Positions 11,146-21,689 of a DNA stretch of 64,000 nt are shown here, one piece after another. Every line of letters begins with the position of its first letter. Position 1 is the stretch's first letter. Both the position numbers and the translations under genes were made by a program. The notes under the pieces were generated by a model. It was not told the origin of the DNA. It saw nothing but the letters and a program-made list of their open reading frames with translations, and ran no database searches. The stretch spans positions 69,523,754 through 69,587,753 of the forward strand of contig OZ010586.1 in NCBI GenBank assembly GCA_963932145.1. The letters run 5' to 3'. Source of the DNA: Acanthosepion lycidas (lineage: Eukaryota; Mollusca; Cephalopoda; Sepiida; Sepiidae).

Positions 11146-11218
<73 letters not shown>
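11144..11218. repeat. (CT)n(AT)n compound microsatellite at a SINE-Y head
   Basis: About 42 bp of CT followed by about 34 bp of AT, directly upstream of the SINE-Y head on the minus strand. Confidence 0.95.
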
Positions 11219-11221
<3 letters not shown>

Positions 11222-11664
11222 TAGTGCATTTTTAAAATCATGAATTAAAATGTTTCTTTTATAAAATTTGAATTTATATACTTATATAAATGAGAATATA
11301 TTATTTAGCAAAATGTTTACAAAAATTTTATCATTTTATATTTGTTTTAATATTTAAAAATATGTTTCTTTTATAAACTTTATTGCATTTACATTCTTGT
11401 ATTACACATTCCACTATCAACATTCATCATAATTTTAATAGACACTTAAACTAAGCTGCCATCTCAATAATTAAACATGCACAGACACCATGCAATATAC
11501 ACATGATGTACTTTACAATCAATAGAAATGAAACAAAGAAAATTTAAAAATTGATACTGACATGAGACTATTGACAATAGACATGTGATATCTACACAAC
11601 CAATGAAAATGAAACAACATAGAATTTAAGAACTGAGTTATAACTCTAAATTTTTCCACTCCCT

Positions 11665-11708
11665 AAACTTCTGATGAAGCTAAAGAAATAGTGAAACATG
11701 TCAAATTT
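11665..11708 (+). ncRNA. Hammerhead-ribozyme-like motif
   Basis: CTGATGA at 11671-11677, one extra A, stem II GCTA/TAGT (11679-11682 with 11689-11692, one G-U), GAA at 11693-11695, stem III AC/GT (11696-11697 with 11700-11701), and cleavage-site C at 11702. Stem I is weak (TT/AA, then a mismatch). It sits in an AT-rich repeat related to 10600-10680 (shared TTTCTTTGTTCTTTATTT). Core complete, flanks poor. Confidence 0.5.
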
Positions 11709-11854
11709 CTTTGTTCTTTATTTAACCAATTTCTGGAGCTATTATGTCTTCAAAATCAATAATAGAAATAGGTGAATTTTAAGAAACCTCACTTGTCTTT
11801 TGCCATATTGAAACAAATACTTTTCAAATTTATTTTCTTGGCATTGTTTTTCAG

Positions 11855-11991
11855 AATTCAATGTAACGGTGAACAACATCACTGGTCAGCTCAGTTTTCC
11901 TGACATTTCCACGATGAATGGTGTCATTCATGGTATTGATACTGTTTTGTACAATTCAAATCCAAAGTCTGCTATTGATATTATTGGTTGA
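11855..11991 (+). CDS. Fasciclin (FAS1) domain gene, terminal exon
   Basis: The acceptor is TTGTTTTTCAG just before 11855. Two bases complete the codon split from 7946 (A+AA gives Lys), then the exon reads FNVTVNNITGQLSF, PDISTMNGVIHGIDTVLY and a short tail to TGA at 11989-11991. NGVIHGIDTVL is the C-terminal signature of FAS1 domains (usually NGVIHVIDxVL). Together the two exons give the second half of one FAS1 domain and only about 12 residues after it, so this domain ends the protein. There is no GPI or membrane tail in these residues. No AATAAA was seen in the following 300 bp, so the 3' end is undefined. Confidence 0.85.
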
Positions 11992-12299
11992 CGCTAATCT
12001 TTCAATACCATTTTATAAAAAAAAAAAAAGGATGTATCTGTACATAGAAGATGAAGTTGACTTTCAGATTGGTGCCTTTTTTAAAATCCGACCAAATGAA
12101 CAATCATCAATTTTTATTTCTTTTAATCCCTTCTTGGTTAGGCCATGAATCTTTTCAGCAGACGTTCATATTATTTGTTGCTGTTTTCCTAAAAAAGTAG
12201 AGGATATGTATTTTATCATTTTATTTAAAAAAAGAAAAACAATTCTTAAAAAACTAAAATGTCTTTTAATTGTCTTTATAATTCTGTAATCTTTCTGTA

Positions 12300-12540
12300 A
12301 CGAAATTACTGAAGTCTTTGTCTTCTCTGCCTTCTTCTCCGAAGTCGTAGTCTTCTTCTTCTTTTTCTTCTGCTCAGTCTTACACCGTAGTCAACACTGA
12401 AACGAACAACACGTGTGACTTTTGCACAACTCGCAAACTCTCGCCTTTTATACCAGTGAGGCATACACTTATGCAAATGAATATGGGCCTCGCTTCCAGT
12501 CTGGTCGCGCATGCGCACTGCCATTTTTGTGTCATCAAAT
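12300..12540 (-). promoter_or_regulatory. Promoter-like block antisense to the FAS1 3' end
   Basis: Read on the minus strand in order: the NRF1-type palindrome GCGCATGCGC (12507-12516), octamer ATTTGCAT (12471-12478), TATAAAAG (12445-12452), then a leader ending in purine-rich GAAGAAG runs. The spacing suits a TATA promoter with a start about 30 bp below the TATA. The region is locally GC-richer than its surroundings. A 72-codon minus frame (12306-12524) starts upstream of the TATA, so it is unlikely to be its product. Could be a host antisense promoter or the promoter of an unrecognised retroelement. Confidence 0.45.
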
Positions 12541-12572
12541 GTTTACTCATACATTTGTTACAAATTCCAAAC

Positions 12573-13004
12573 AAGTTTATATAAATTATTTACATTATTC
12601 GGACTATTAACGTTTCGGCCTTCTTCAGGTGGTTGGAATGTCGAACTGAACCCTTTATTAACCCTTTGCTCACTGGGGTAGACTGTTCTAGTTCCACGTG
12701 CCATGTTTGATGGATGTCAGCTATCAGTCATCTCCTGTTAATTTTCCCTCTGAAAGTTCTCCACTGCCTTAACCGGGTATTGAACTCACACTCTTTGGGT
12801 CTTGTCACTTCTTCACTGTGCCATGTGTCCTTGAGGACATCTGGGTATGAATTTCTGGGTATTATAAACCTAATGTCTTCAGCAACCATTTTTACCAGTG
12901 CTCATATTGCAATTTTGCTGTTATCATTGCATGTTTTTACCAGAGCTCATATTGCAACTTTATCATTGCTTTTCTCTGGCACAGACTCTGAAGTTTATAT
13001 AAAT
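12573..13004 (-). mobile_element. SINE-Z, longest monomer, 14 bp target-site duplication
   Basis: It is flanked by AAGTTTATATAAAT at 12573-12586 and 12991-13004. On the minus strand there is a 5' extension (about 12850-12990) with a tandem pair of TTGCAATATGAGC, then the tRNA-like head (GTCCTCAAGGACACATGGCA, B box GAGTTCAATACCC). The body follows (AGTTCTCCACTGCC complement, CTGTTCTAGTTCCACGTG complement), then the tail CCTGAAGAAGGCCGAAACGT and AATAATGTAAATA. This copy is not a foldback and shows what lies 5' of the head. Confidence 0.85.
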
Positions 13005-13284
13005 ATTGGACAGCATGTTTCTTTTGGTTTTAGAGATTTCATTTTAGAAAAATTACAAGCATTTCATTTCTTTCCTTTTTTTTTTTTTTCATGTCTATGG
13101 TCAATCCATATCCTTATAATTTTCACTCCCCACTTCCACATCTTATTTTCATGCCACACACCTTATTCAGTAAACTCTGCCTTGAGTGGGTCTTGAGCCT
13201 TGTATTGGATGAATATTAGTAGAAAAAAAAAGAGAAAAATATGTCACTGTATATCATATGGACTGAGGTTCAGCTGTTCTTTCT

Positions 13285-14165
13285 TCTTTTATGTGCTGTG
13301 TCCCTTCAGGACGTAGGCGATCATGGCCCTCCACATTTTCCTGTCCCTTGTAGCTCTTAATAAGTTTTGTCTTTTTGTTATATCTCCCAAACTCTGTTCT
13401 ACTCAAGCCCATCAAGTATGTTTCATGCTGCTTTCCTCTGTCCCTTTTTCCTTCTATCTATCCTGGGTCTCTGATCAGGAAGTTTTGAGGAGCGTGGAAC
13501 CACCTCTTAATTGCTGATGTTCCCAGGTCCACCCTGATCCGGGGTGGTAGCACCTGTTAGGGTCTCAGCTATGGGCAAATAGTTAACTATTACCAGCGAT
13601 AGTTTTTGAAAATAATTATTACTAGCAATACAATTTTGAAGGAAAAATATTACCAGAAGCAGATTTTTGACGAAACAAAATATTACCAGCAATGTAAAAT
13701 TTTGTCGGCATTAATTAACCCATTGAAGTTGATATGCTGTAAAACAAAATAAACCAAATTAATCTAAAGAATACATATTCTATTCATATGAATCTATCCT
13801 AAAAATTTTGTTGGCATTAAATAACACATTGAGGTTGATATGCCATAAAACAAAACAAACCAAACCAATCTATCTGTCCTGTGAGTATTAGGTTTTCCAA
13901 GCCCTCCTTCCTCATTATGTGTCCTAGAAATTTCAAATGCCTCTTCCTGATGTTAAGTATAAGTTTCCTTTTTGTTTCCATTTTCTCCAAGACCTCATCA
14001 TTGCTCACATGATCAGTCCATGATATTCTCAGCATCCTTCTGTAGAACCATATTTCTATTACTTCAAGTCTTTTCTTTATCTCTGAGGAGATTGTCTAAC
14101 ATTCACTGCCATACAGAAGGACAGATATCACATAACAGTTCAGTCCTCTTTTCTTTGTTTCTAAC
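13285..14165 (-). pseudogene. LINE-A copy split by SINE-X
   Basis: On the minus strand the 5' piece (14165-13869) reads MLRISWTDHVSNDEVLEKME, TKRKLILNIRKRHLKF and FLGHIMRKEGLENLIL. The 3' piece (about 13457-13285) gives the following 3' end, with a GGACACAGCACATAAAAGAAGAAAG tail. The element is interrupted inside the GKR...E region by a 400 bp SINE-X, with TCTATCTGTCCTG / TCTATCTATCCTG at the two junctions as a probable duplication. Confidence 0.85.
13456..13868 (+). mobile_element. SINE-X, near full length, nested in LINE-A
   Basis: Same order as 8935-9165, and it keeps the tail. The tail block GGCATTAA(A/T)TAAC(C/A)CATTGA, ATATGCCATAAAACAAAA occurs twice (13692-13760 and 13808-13867), a tandem duplication of about 115 bp. 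The inner part has four (T)ATTACCAGC-like units (13590-13690). Confidence 0.75.
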
Positions 14166-14459
14166 AAAAATTTAAAAAAATACTTTGGCAACTCTTCTTG
14201 CTGGACCTCTGTCTGTTGTGTTTTTGAATGTCAAAATGGCAGACATGGACCTTCACGCATGCAAAAAAAAATACAGTGTCAAAGGGATGGTGTTCCCCAT
14301 GACATCACTATTATTATTATAACTACCTTCACTCCTCGGCATTTTTTATTGTTTTAAAAAAACGATGATTAAAATTAGAATAAAATGAATGAAAGTAAAT
14401 TTTTAAATTTATTTCATTCTTAAAAATTTACAACAAAGTGTTTGACTCCTGCTACCATG

Positions 14460-14835
14460 CATTATCTTTACAAGAGTCAGAAAAGATGAAAAATAGAGTA
14501 TTTCTGCCAGATCTGGGCTGGAGTTACACAATCATCAATCTCCAGCCTTAACAGAGTTTTAAATCATTTACACACCCTTGTGGGCAGGGGGATGTTTTAT
14601 TTTCTATCTCACAGTGCCTTTCCCACAAATGCAACATCATAAACCTATCACTACTTCTATAGCAAATGTTCTGACAAATTCCATTCTTTTGTGTTACCAG
14701 ATCAGACCATTACAATCAGAAATTGTCTTGCTATGTCCACATGTATGAACCACTCAAATTTCCTATATATTCTATTTGGTAAAAAGAGTGTGCCACTCTG
14801 AAAGCTTCTACCCAAAATCTGCTACTTTGTGGAAC
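14460..14835 (+). pseudogene. LINE-B reverse-transcriptase C-terminal fragment
   Basis: Frames contain WAGVTQSSISSLNRVLNHL, VGRGMFYFLS and YHYFYSKCSDKFHSF, matching the 3100-3300 copy. Stops throughout. It ends just before the half MITE-A at 14889. Confidence 0.65.
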
Positions 14836-14888
14836 TTAATATTTCTAAAAAAAAATACAAGTATAAAATTTGTTTTTCAAAACTTGTA

Positions 14889-14933
14889 TTAGTTTTTAAC
14901 ATCAAAAAACGACATTATTTTTGCACAAACCTA
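14889..14933. mobile_element. MITE-A, right half only
   Basis: ACATCAAAAAACGACATTAT followed by TTTTTGCACAAACCTA gives one arm. The left arm has decayed or was lost. Confidence 0.65.
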
Positions 14934-14939
14934 ATAAAA

Positions 14940-16315
14940 ATGAGGCTCAAGCCAGACAATCTGAAAACTCACCATAATAAAGTTTGCAAACATGGTTTAA
15001 AGAGATACATTTTGTGATATTTTTTTTTACCACATCTGGAAAGTAAGTTGCAACTTCATGGCATCAATTTTCTGATTCAAGTCGGAGACAATTTGTAGCT
15101 ATTTAAGAAGTCTGGCTTTGTAAGGTAAAAAGCCGTATGTACAAGGAAGATATTGGCTGGTTCTGGGCAATAAATTTAGATGAAGAAGAAAAGCAATCAG
15201 AAGGGTTTTGGTATTCACAAGGAAGATGTCAGCTGGTTGTGAGAACTGAACAAAATAAAACTAAAAGCTGATGTTAATGAAAAGAAAGAAGCCAAAATAA
15301 AAAGTAAACATGAAGCAGAGGAAAAGAAAGCTGAAAGTAGAAGTTTTTACAAATTTAGGGAGATATACAATTATCTTCCTTTAGTTGTTTGGCAAGGTTT
15401 CACATAAAATTAAAGTTATTAACCCTGATTTTAAAGTTTTTATGAAAACATGAGAATTGCCTCATTTTTGAACCTCAGTTTATAAAACTGAACTATTGTT
15501 TAAAAGAAACCTAGCTACACTTCTGAATTGTCAAACTTCTCAACTACTACTGACAGATGGATGAATAAAAGTATCTGAAAATCTTGTTGATAATAATTAT
15601 AATTGTTTTTATGAGTCCAAAAGAATTATAATTCAAACTTATTATCTTGCCTAAGTGTTTGGCACACAATGGAAAATTTTCTGCAAACTTGTTTTGTAAA
15701 ATTTGTATCACTTATTATTTTTTGTTATGTAATACATGTAAATTTCTTTCAAGTTCAACTCTATAGTAAGAGTCTTGTGGTTTTTCATTTGTGCCTTTCA
15801 TAATACTCGGGATAAGTAATTTGACATTTTCTCTTCTCCTGCCCCCAAAATCCTTTTAAGTTTTGACACTCAAAAATACCTGAGAAAAAGCTAATGTAAA
15901 CAGTTTTGATTTGATTGATAAAAAAAAGAAACAGGAATAGTTAAACCTCAGCTTTTGAGACATACAGTGCAATGTTTCATCTCTCTGTCACCATAAAGTC
16001 ACTTATGACAGCACTGGAGTCATTTTGTATTATACATATAATAGCCTTATTCAATCAGTAATGCTTGTATTAATTCCTAACCAATGACAATATAATTCTG
16101 GCTAATCATTCAGCACACAATCATTCAGATTTAATGTTGAAACATGTTAAAAAAAAAATTAAATGAAACATTGCATTGCTTTTTTGTTAACACCCAAATT
16201 ATTTACTTTATTCTGGTACAGAAAATAATTAAAACATTGGTGGGGGGAGTGATAATAGTCAGTGAGCAAGGACATGCTGAAACCTTGCTGGTGTATATTT
16301 GTTTTTTCTTTGTTT
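14940..16315. other. AT-rich stretch without recognised genes
   Basis: Two related lines (CAAGGAAGATATTGGCTGGTT near 15140 and CAAGGAAGATGTCAGCTGGTT near 15220) suggest a short tandem duplication. A decayed GTTGAAACATGTT ribozyme-type tail is present near 16135. Nothing else recognised. Confidence 0.4.
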
Positions 16316-16317
16316 TT

Positions 16318-17100
16318 AAGCATTTCACCCCAAGCAAGGCAATAGTGTCAATAGTATGCAAGGAGCTTGTAAGTAAGGGAAAAAACTGGGTATGGGGGGG
16401 ATTGAGGAAAGAATAAAAATTTGAACTGAGAAGGCTAGAAAGAAGAACGGGTATCAAGGCATCAGAAGATGTCAATTGACATTACATTTAAATTTTTGAA
16501 GATTATAGTTATCAGGAAGCAAGTAAGAGGAAGGGAGTTCCACTGTCAGGAAGTACAAGAGAAGAAGCTGTTGGAATAGAAGAGGCAGTTACATTTAACT
16601 GTTTTGACAGTAAAAGGGTGGGACTGAGATGCCAACCTAGCAGCATACTTAAATTCATGCAGTCAGGGCATCATTGAAAATAGCTTGTCAGAGCAGATGC
16701 CATGAAAATATTTATGGAAAAGACAGAGGTAAGCCACAATACATCGATGAGAAAGTGACTGGAGTCAACACTTCAAGTCAAGACTGATAACATTGTATAT
16801 CTGTCTGGATTTTGTCAAGAACTTTGAGATGAACAGTGGGGACACTAGACTATATATGGCAACAGTATTCCATGTAGTAGATTTGTAGAAGGATGGTTTC
16901 AGACTAGAAAAACCTTCTGGCACGACACAGAGAACCAACTTTCCCTGCAGTAGATGCAGCTATTGATTCAATGTAATTGTTCCACCTCAGGTCAGTGTAA
17001 AATGTGAGATGAAGAAGGCACAGTGAGGTGCTCTGATGGAGTTGGGCATCACCCATGCTTATAGGAGGCAAGCAAGTTTCTCTGTGATATAAACCTTTAA
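16318..17100 (-). pseudogene. LINE-B copy, minus strand, heavily decayed
   Basis: On the minus strand it ends with CTTGCTTGGGGTGAAATG, the LINE-B 3' terminus, preceded by AATTTAAATGTAATGTCAATTG as in the copies at 3720, 19050 and 36550. Upstream RT-like words are present in broken frames only. It is the longest minus-strand LINE-B here. Confidence 0.65.
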
Positions 17101-17102
17101 TT

Positions 17103-17330
17103 TTGATCTGAATTTCTCGGATGAGGAGTTATCATTATTTACACTATTGTTTGCATCTTTGCTATTATTATCACATTTTGGCCACTGTGCCCTTCAGCTT
17201 TCATCAAGTAATTGTTGATCTCAGTAACTACAGTGAATTTCAAACTAAACACTTTACTTAATCAATAGGGATAAACTGTTCATAATTCACTGGCCATATC
17301 AAGGGTTAAATATCTTTTTCTTACTCAGTT
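17103..17330 (-). mobile_element. SINE-Z, diverged tail half
   Basis: TCTCGGATGAGG, ATTATTTACACTATT and TCAATAGGGATAAACTGTTC correspond to the SINE-Z tail and body. More diverged than other copies; no duplication found. Confidence 0.6.
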
Positions 17331-17892
17331 ATTTCATGCCCTGTTTCCCCTGAGTCTTAGTCGACATTACCCAAATGTCAAAAGGACTGTTTTTTCCATG
17401 ACAATGATTTTATTTTAATTACCTTCACTCTTTGGCAATATTTGTTTTAAAAAGCAATGATTAGAACCGTCATAAAACCTAAACACATGAAAGTGAATTT
17501 ATACATTTTCTTTTTTCGGGAGAACTGGCAATAAAATAATAAAAACTATTTATTTATTAGATTTTTTATTTACACTATTTATGCTGTTTATTGGAATGGT
17601 TGGCAATACATTGGCTAATTGCCAATTGATTCAAACTTTATGAAATGCAAAATAATAATCTAATTCTAGTTGGTTCACATATTTTAATAATTTAGCAAAT
17701 GTTTATAAATTTATGAATAAAACATTGTTTTCGTATTTACTTCTTTATGAATTGGTAAAGAATAAATATTGCATTGCATTAGTTTTAAATTAATTGTATT
17801 ACTTTTCAAAATGTTGTAACTATAAAATTATTCTTATAAATAAATGATGTAACAAATAGTGTTTAGATTTTTTCACGGTAGCTTGCCATTTT

Positions 17893-18250
17893 TCTACAGA
17901 ATGATGCTGAGGATTTCATGGATTGAGCATGTGAGCTACAATGAGGTCTTGGAGAGAATGCAGACAAGGAGGAGGCTCATGCTTGACATCAGGAAGAGGC
18001 AGCTGAAGTTTCTGTGACACTTAATGAGGAAGGAGCGCCTTGAGAATCTGATACTTACAGGTTGAATAGAGGGAATGAGAGACAAGGGAAAGCAATATGT
18101 GACATTCCTGGTGGGCTTGAGTAGGCGGATGAGAGAACATGGTCTGGGGGAGATAGCAAAGGGAAGGAACTTGTTAAGAGCTGCAAGGGAGGTGGGGAGA
18201 GCCATGATCCCCTTTGTCCTGAAAGTACATGGCACATAAAAACAAGACAT
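17893..18250 (+). pseudogene. LINE-A C-terminal fragment
   Basis: Sense reading gives MLRISWIEHVSYNEVLERM, RRLMLDIRKRQLKFL, a stop in place of the G of FLGHxMRKE, then NLILTG, GKQYVTFLVGLSRRM and a 3' end GGCACATAAAAACAAGA. Stops at the GHI and IEG positions. Confidence 0.8.
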
Positions 18251-18261
18251 AGACTATAAGC

Positions 18262-18400
18262 TATAAGACCCAGTCTGTCCTGCTATTCAGTCCATTGTTG
18301 TCAGAAATAGAGATGGATTCATACCTAAGGGTATTTGTACATGTGATTGTAATGTACTCAACTGGAATTCAACTCTCCAATTTCTCATTGTGAACATAAG
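18262..18400 (-). mobile_element. SINE-Y head fragment
   Basis: The minus-strand head shows B-box-like GAGTTGAATTCCAG and the following ACCCTTAGGTATGAATCC block. It ends at the CAGTCTG-type body junction, immediately behind LINE-A. Confidence 0.6.
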
Positions 18401-18649
18401 GTATTTATCTATAAACAAAAGCTGTTTGTCTTATGTCTTTCTGTGAAAATGTGTGCCATCATGTTGAAATTATTTTGCTGAATGACAGTGAATATTAGTT
18501 AATTAGGTAAGTAAAACCAAGACGATACTTTAATTAGTCTTTTGCTGTCAACACATTTTTTCTCTTTGACAACATAACTGAATTTTTGGCGATAGCCTTA
18601 CTTGGTTTCCATTGTTCAATTGTTCAATACTGTGCATCTGAAAAAAAAG

Positions 18650-18712
18650 GCACCTCTTGGCTTTTGGCTAAGATCAAATTGTAGTATCTGTTCTTATCAG
18701 CTTAATCTCTCT
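18650..18712 (+). ncRNA. U2 snRNA 5'-end pseudogene
   Basis: CTTGGCTTTTGGCTAAGATC followed by AAATTGTAGTATCTGTTCTT and ATCAGCTTAAT matches the first 60 or so bases of U2 snRNA, including the GTAGTA branch-point-pairing segment at 18681-18686. The first bases are altered and sequence after 18712 is CT-rich and does not continue as U2. The missing Sm site and 3' stem-loops make this a truncated retrocopy rather than a gene. Confidence 0.85.
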
Positions 18713-18819
18713 CTCCACATGTTTTCACCTTCTTTCTTTCTTTCTATGACTGCTTGAGGTTCTTGATGAAATCCACAGAAGGATCCTGACTTGGCATTTT
18801 GACTTCACTCGCTTTCTCA

Positions 18820-19225
18820 TTAACATGGCATGGCTTCCCTCTGTCTTTTCTACAAATATTTCCATGGCAACTGTTCTGACAAGTTTTTTCCCTGGTGCTC
18901 GACTACATGAATTTAAACATGTTACTAGATTGGCATCTAGGTCCCATCTGTTTATTATTGAAATAGTTAAATGCAACTGGCACTTCTACTCCAACAGTTT
19001 CTTTTCAAGCACTTCTCCCCTGCTTGCTTCCCTGATAACTACAATCATCAAAATTTTAAATACAATGTCAGTCATCAACTTCTGTCTTCTTGAATCCCGT
19101 TCATCTTTGTCCTTTCCCCAACCCTTCCTAGACTCAGTCTTCTCTCTCACTTTTACTTCCTGTAAACCCCTGGATATTAGTGGCATTCTCACCTTGCTTG
19201 GGGTGAAATGATTAAAAAAAAAACA
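18820..19225 (+). pseudogene. LINE-B 3' fragment
   Basis: The 128-codon frame contains HEFKHVTRLASRSHLF, IIEIVKCNWHFYSNSFF and FSSTSPLLASL, corresponding to the last coding segment of LINE-B (compare RSTRLATRSHLFTVEM at 36400). The 3' end is CACCTTGCTTGGGGTGAAAT followed by an A-run. Confidence 0.75.
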
Positions 19226-19437
19226 AGTAGTGTCTTTTCCCCTATTTCCACATGATCAAAATGGAATAGTTCATTATTTATGTGGTATTGGCAGGACATA
19301 ATGGTCGTGTGAACTGACAAAGAGAGAAACAAGCACAATTACAATAGAATCCTTCTTTATAATTATTCTGGATTCTAGGCAATGTTATTTAGCTTATCAT
19401 CAACAAAAGTCTGTTCAGAAAAATAGTAGAACAGTAA

Positions 19438-19520
19438 TGTTTTTTTTGTTTCTAACAATTTTTTTCTGTTTCTTAATACTTTGCTTAGCATTTAGAAGGC
19501 ACTTTCACTACCTTCAAATA
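19438..19520 (-). pseudogene. Small LINE-A fragment
   Basis: On the minus strand it reads as LINE-A around the VLRNRKI / ETKK segment (complement of TTGTTTCTAACAATTTTTTT and CTTAATACTTTGCTTAGC). Confidence 0.55.
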
Positions 19521-19529
19521 AAAAATAAT

Positions 19530-20090
19530 AACTTTATACTTTAAGGCGGAACATGTAAATAAAGTTGAAGAACTGGATAATTAAGAGAAAGCCAGATGCA
19601 AAGTTTTGTCGAGAATTGCTTGAAATTTATTTCAACATCTTACTCAATATGTAACCCCTTTTGCTGTAACAAATTAAGTATAGGAGAAAAAGAAATTGAA
19701 CATTGAATAGTCTGTTCCAGAAATAGCTTTACCCAACACCACAAATTGCTATGAAACCAAAACATCAACCTGAAAACTTGTTATGTTCTTAAAAAGCCTT
19801 GTCAGATCAAGATTTTCATATGGATGCAATACATAGCATCAATCCCCCCAGCCTTGAGAAATATCTAAACTGTCAGCTGTACACAACTGCTTCCTAAGAT
19901 CAATGTTGAAAAAAGGCTTTGGGTGAGTAAAGTTTGAGAGTTTTGGCAAAGATCATTTATTTTTGAACATTGGTAGACTGGCACTACAGAATGACACACA
20001 AAGAACTGTACCAAATAAAAGAAACCACATCCCTTGAGACCTACCAAGAGTAGCAACAACTAAAATGGATTGCAGATATAATTTGAAGCA
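19530..20090. other. AT-rich stretch without recognised genes
   Basis: No feature recognised between the LINE-A fragment and the three-copy repeat. Confidence 0.4.
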
Positions 20091-20094
20091 AAAA

Positions 20095-20335
20095 TAATGA
20101 TTTAATCAAGATGTTGACATTCCACACTACTTCAAGCCAAAGGTTAGCAAGGAAACCCCTGTCAATACTAGAAAGAGCAATAACAGCTACTGGATGTGGG
20201 AAACCTATTTTCCTGAAATTTTTTTTAAGAGAAAGAGTTTATAAATTTCAACCTACAATAGTACTGAATACTTGGTCAGTGAATTGCAAATGGTTCCTTA
20301 TAAAGAAACAGCTAATATCATTATCTTAGCATCAC
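20095..20335. repeat. 190 bp dispersed repeat R2, unit 1
   Basis: Landmarks are ACATTCCACACTAC, AAAGGTTAG, CCTGTCAATACTAGAAAGAG, ATAACAGCTACTGGA, TTTTCCTGAAA and TGGTTCCTTATA. Related units lie at 20425-20615 and 20935-21170 in the same orientation. Confidence 0.7.
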
Positions 20336-20424
20336 TGAAAATCCTCAAATATTAACTTATTTTCAGAAAATGTTGTACCAGTAAAACTCAAATTCTATAA
20401 AGGATAAAACTGAATTTAAATAAA

Positions 20425-20615
20425 AATTTAGGAAGGAAATCCCCATCAATACTGGAAAGAGTGATAACAGCTACTGGACTTGAGAAACCTTTTTTTCCTG
20501 AAAAATTGCTTTAAAAGAAAGATTTTATAAATTTCAAATGAAATCGGTATTTGCTGCTCAGTCAATGAATGCTGAATGTTTAGTGAAATGGCTAGTATTA
20601 ACATTACCATATTAT
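20425..20615. repeat. 190 bp dispersed repeat R2, unit 2
   Basis: It shares GGAAGGAAATCCCCATCA, GATAACAGCTACTGGA and GTCAATGAATG with the other units. The ACATTCCACACTAC leader is absent. Confidence 0.7.
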
Positions 20616-20849
20616 ACATTTCTCCATTATAGTCAGCTTTTTTAACAAAGAAACAGTGCTAAAATTTAAGGCATAAAAAGTAGCTTTGTTGCTATTTCAA
20701 TTTAAGGCAATCTTTTTTGACAATGCAAATGTAAATCTTCAAGTCAGGGTTGATACTGAAGTGTGTACCTTTATTAGTGCCGAAATCATTTTATTCATTT
20801 GTTTCAAAGTAACAAATTAGGAAAGAGCTTTTATACCATTTTATTTTTT

Positions 20850-20930
20850 AACCCTTTCACCCCAGGCAAAGCAATAATGCTACTAAGACAACACTGGTTA
20901 CTGGAAATGAAAGAGAACAAGAAGACCAAG
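20850..20930 (-). mobile_element. LINE-B 3' terminus
   Basis: TTTCACCCCAGGCAAAGCAAT on the plus strand is the complement of the LINE-B end, preceded (minus strand) by CAGTGTTGTCTTAGTAGC. Only the 3' UTR end is present. Confidence 0.55.
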
Positions 20931-20934
20931 AGAA

Positions 20935-21170
20935 AATAATGACATAATCAAAATGTTAACATTCCACACTACCTCAAATAAAAGGTTAGGAAGGAAATCC
21001 CCATCAGTACTAGAAAGAGTGATAACAGCTACCGGACATAATAAACCTGTTTTCCTGAAAAAAATGTTTTAACAGAAAGATTTTATATCAATCAAAAGTA
21101 CTGTCTGGTCAGTCAATGAATACCAAATGTTTCCTTATAGGAAAATGGCTAATATCATTACAATTTGTTC
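20935..21170. repeat. 190 bp dispersed repeat R2, unit 3
   Basis: Again preceded by AATGACATAATCAA and ACATTCCACACTACCTCAA as in unit 1, so the mobile or duplicated unit is about 235 bp long. No ends typical of a known class. Confidence 0.7.
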
Positions 21171-21689
21171 CACACTCTACTAATTCTTCAGCTATTGATG
21201 GTATTCCAAGACTGTGACATTTACACAAATATGCAGTAGTTTCAAATTTCTTTTAATAATCATAGATAGATTTTTTACTTGGCAGTGATTTTTCCGAAAC
21301 ATGTATAATAGGGATAGCTAAGTTCACCTATTGTCCAGTTCAGTAGAAGTTTATAACTGGTTTCATATTTCATATTGGGTTTTCAGTGACTTTTCTTTTC
21401 ATTCTCTTTTGCTTTGTTGGTTCCAAACCAATAAGAAAATGACTGCAAAACACTTGCTCCTCCCCAATTTATAGGCAGAAGGACACAAGGATTTCTTCTT
21501 AGCCAATAAAACAAGCTGGTTCTTGGTTTTATCTGACTTAGTTCCAGTCTGTCTTGAAGTCAGAATGCTACATTTGCTTGTCTGAGCTTGCTTTTGTGTG
21601 TCAACCCCAATTCTTAGTTTGTGAACTTTTTGCCTTATTACTGTTGCTTTGCCCTATTACTGTTAATTTGCCTTGCATATATTGTTTGC

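Noticed and set aside
12714..13196. 160-codon frame
   Set aside because: It crosses from minus-strand SINE-Z into flanking low-complexity sequence; no domain, no coding bias.
18650..18712. Functional U2 snRNA gene
   Set aside because: No Sm site or 3' stem-loops, and no upstream proximal element recognised.
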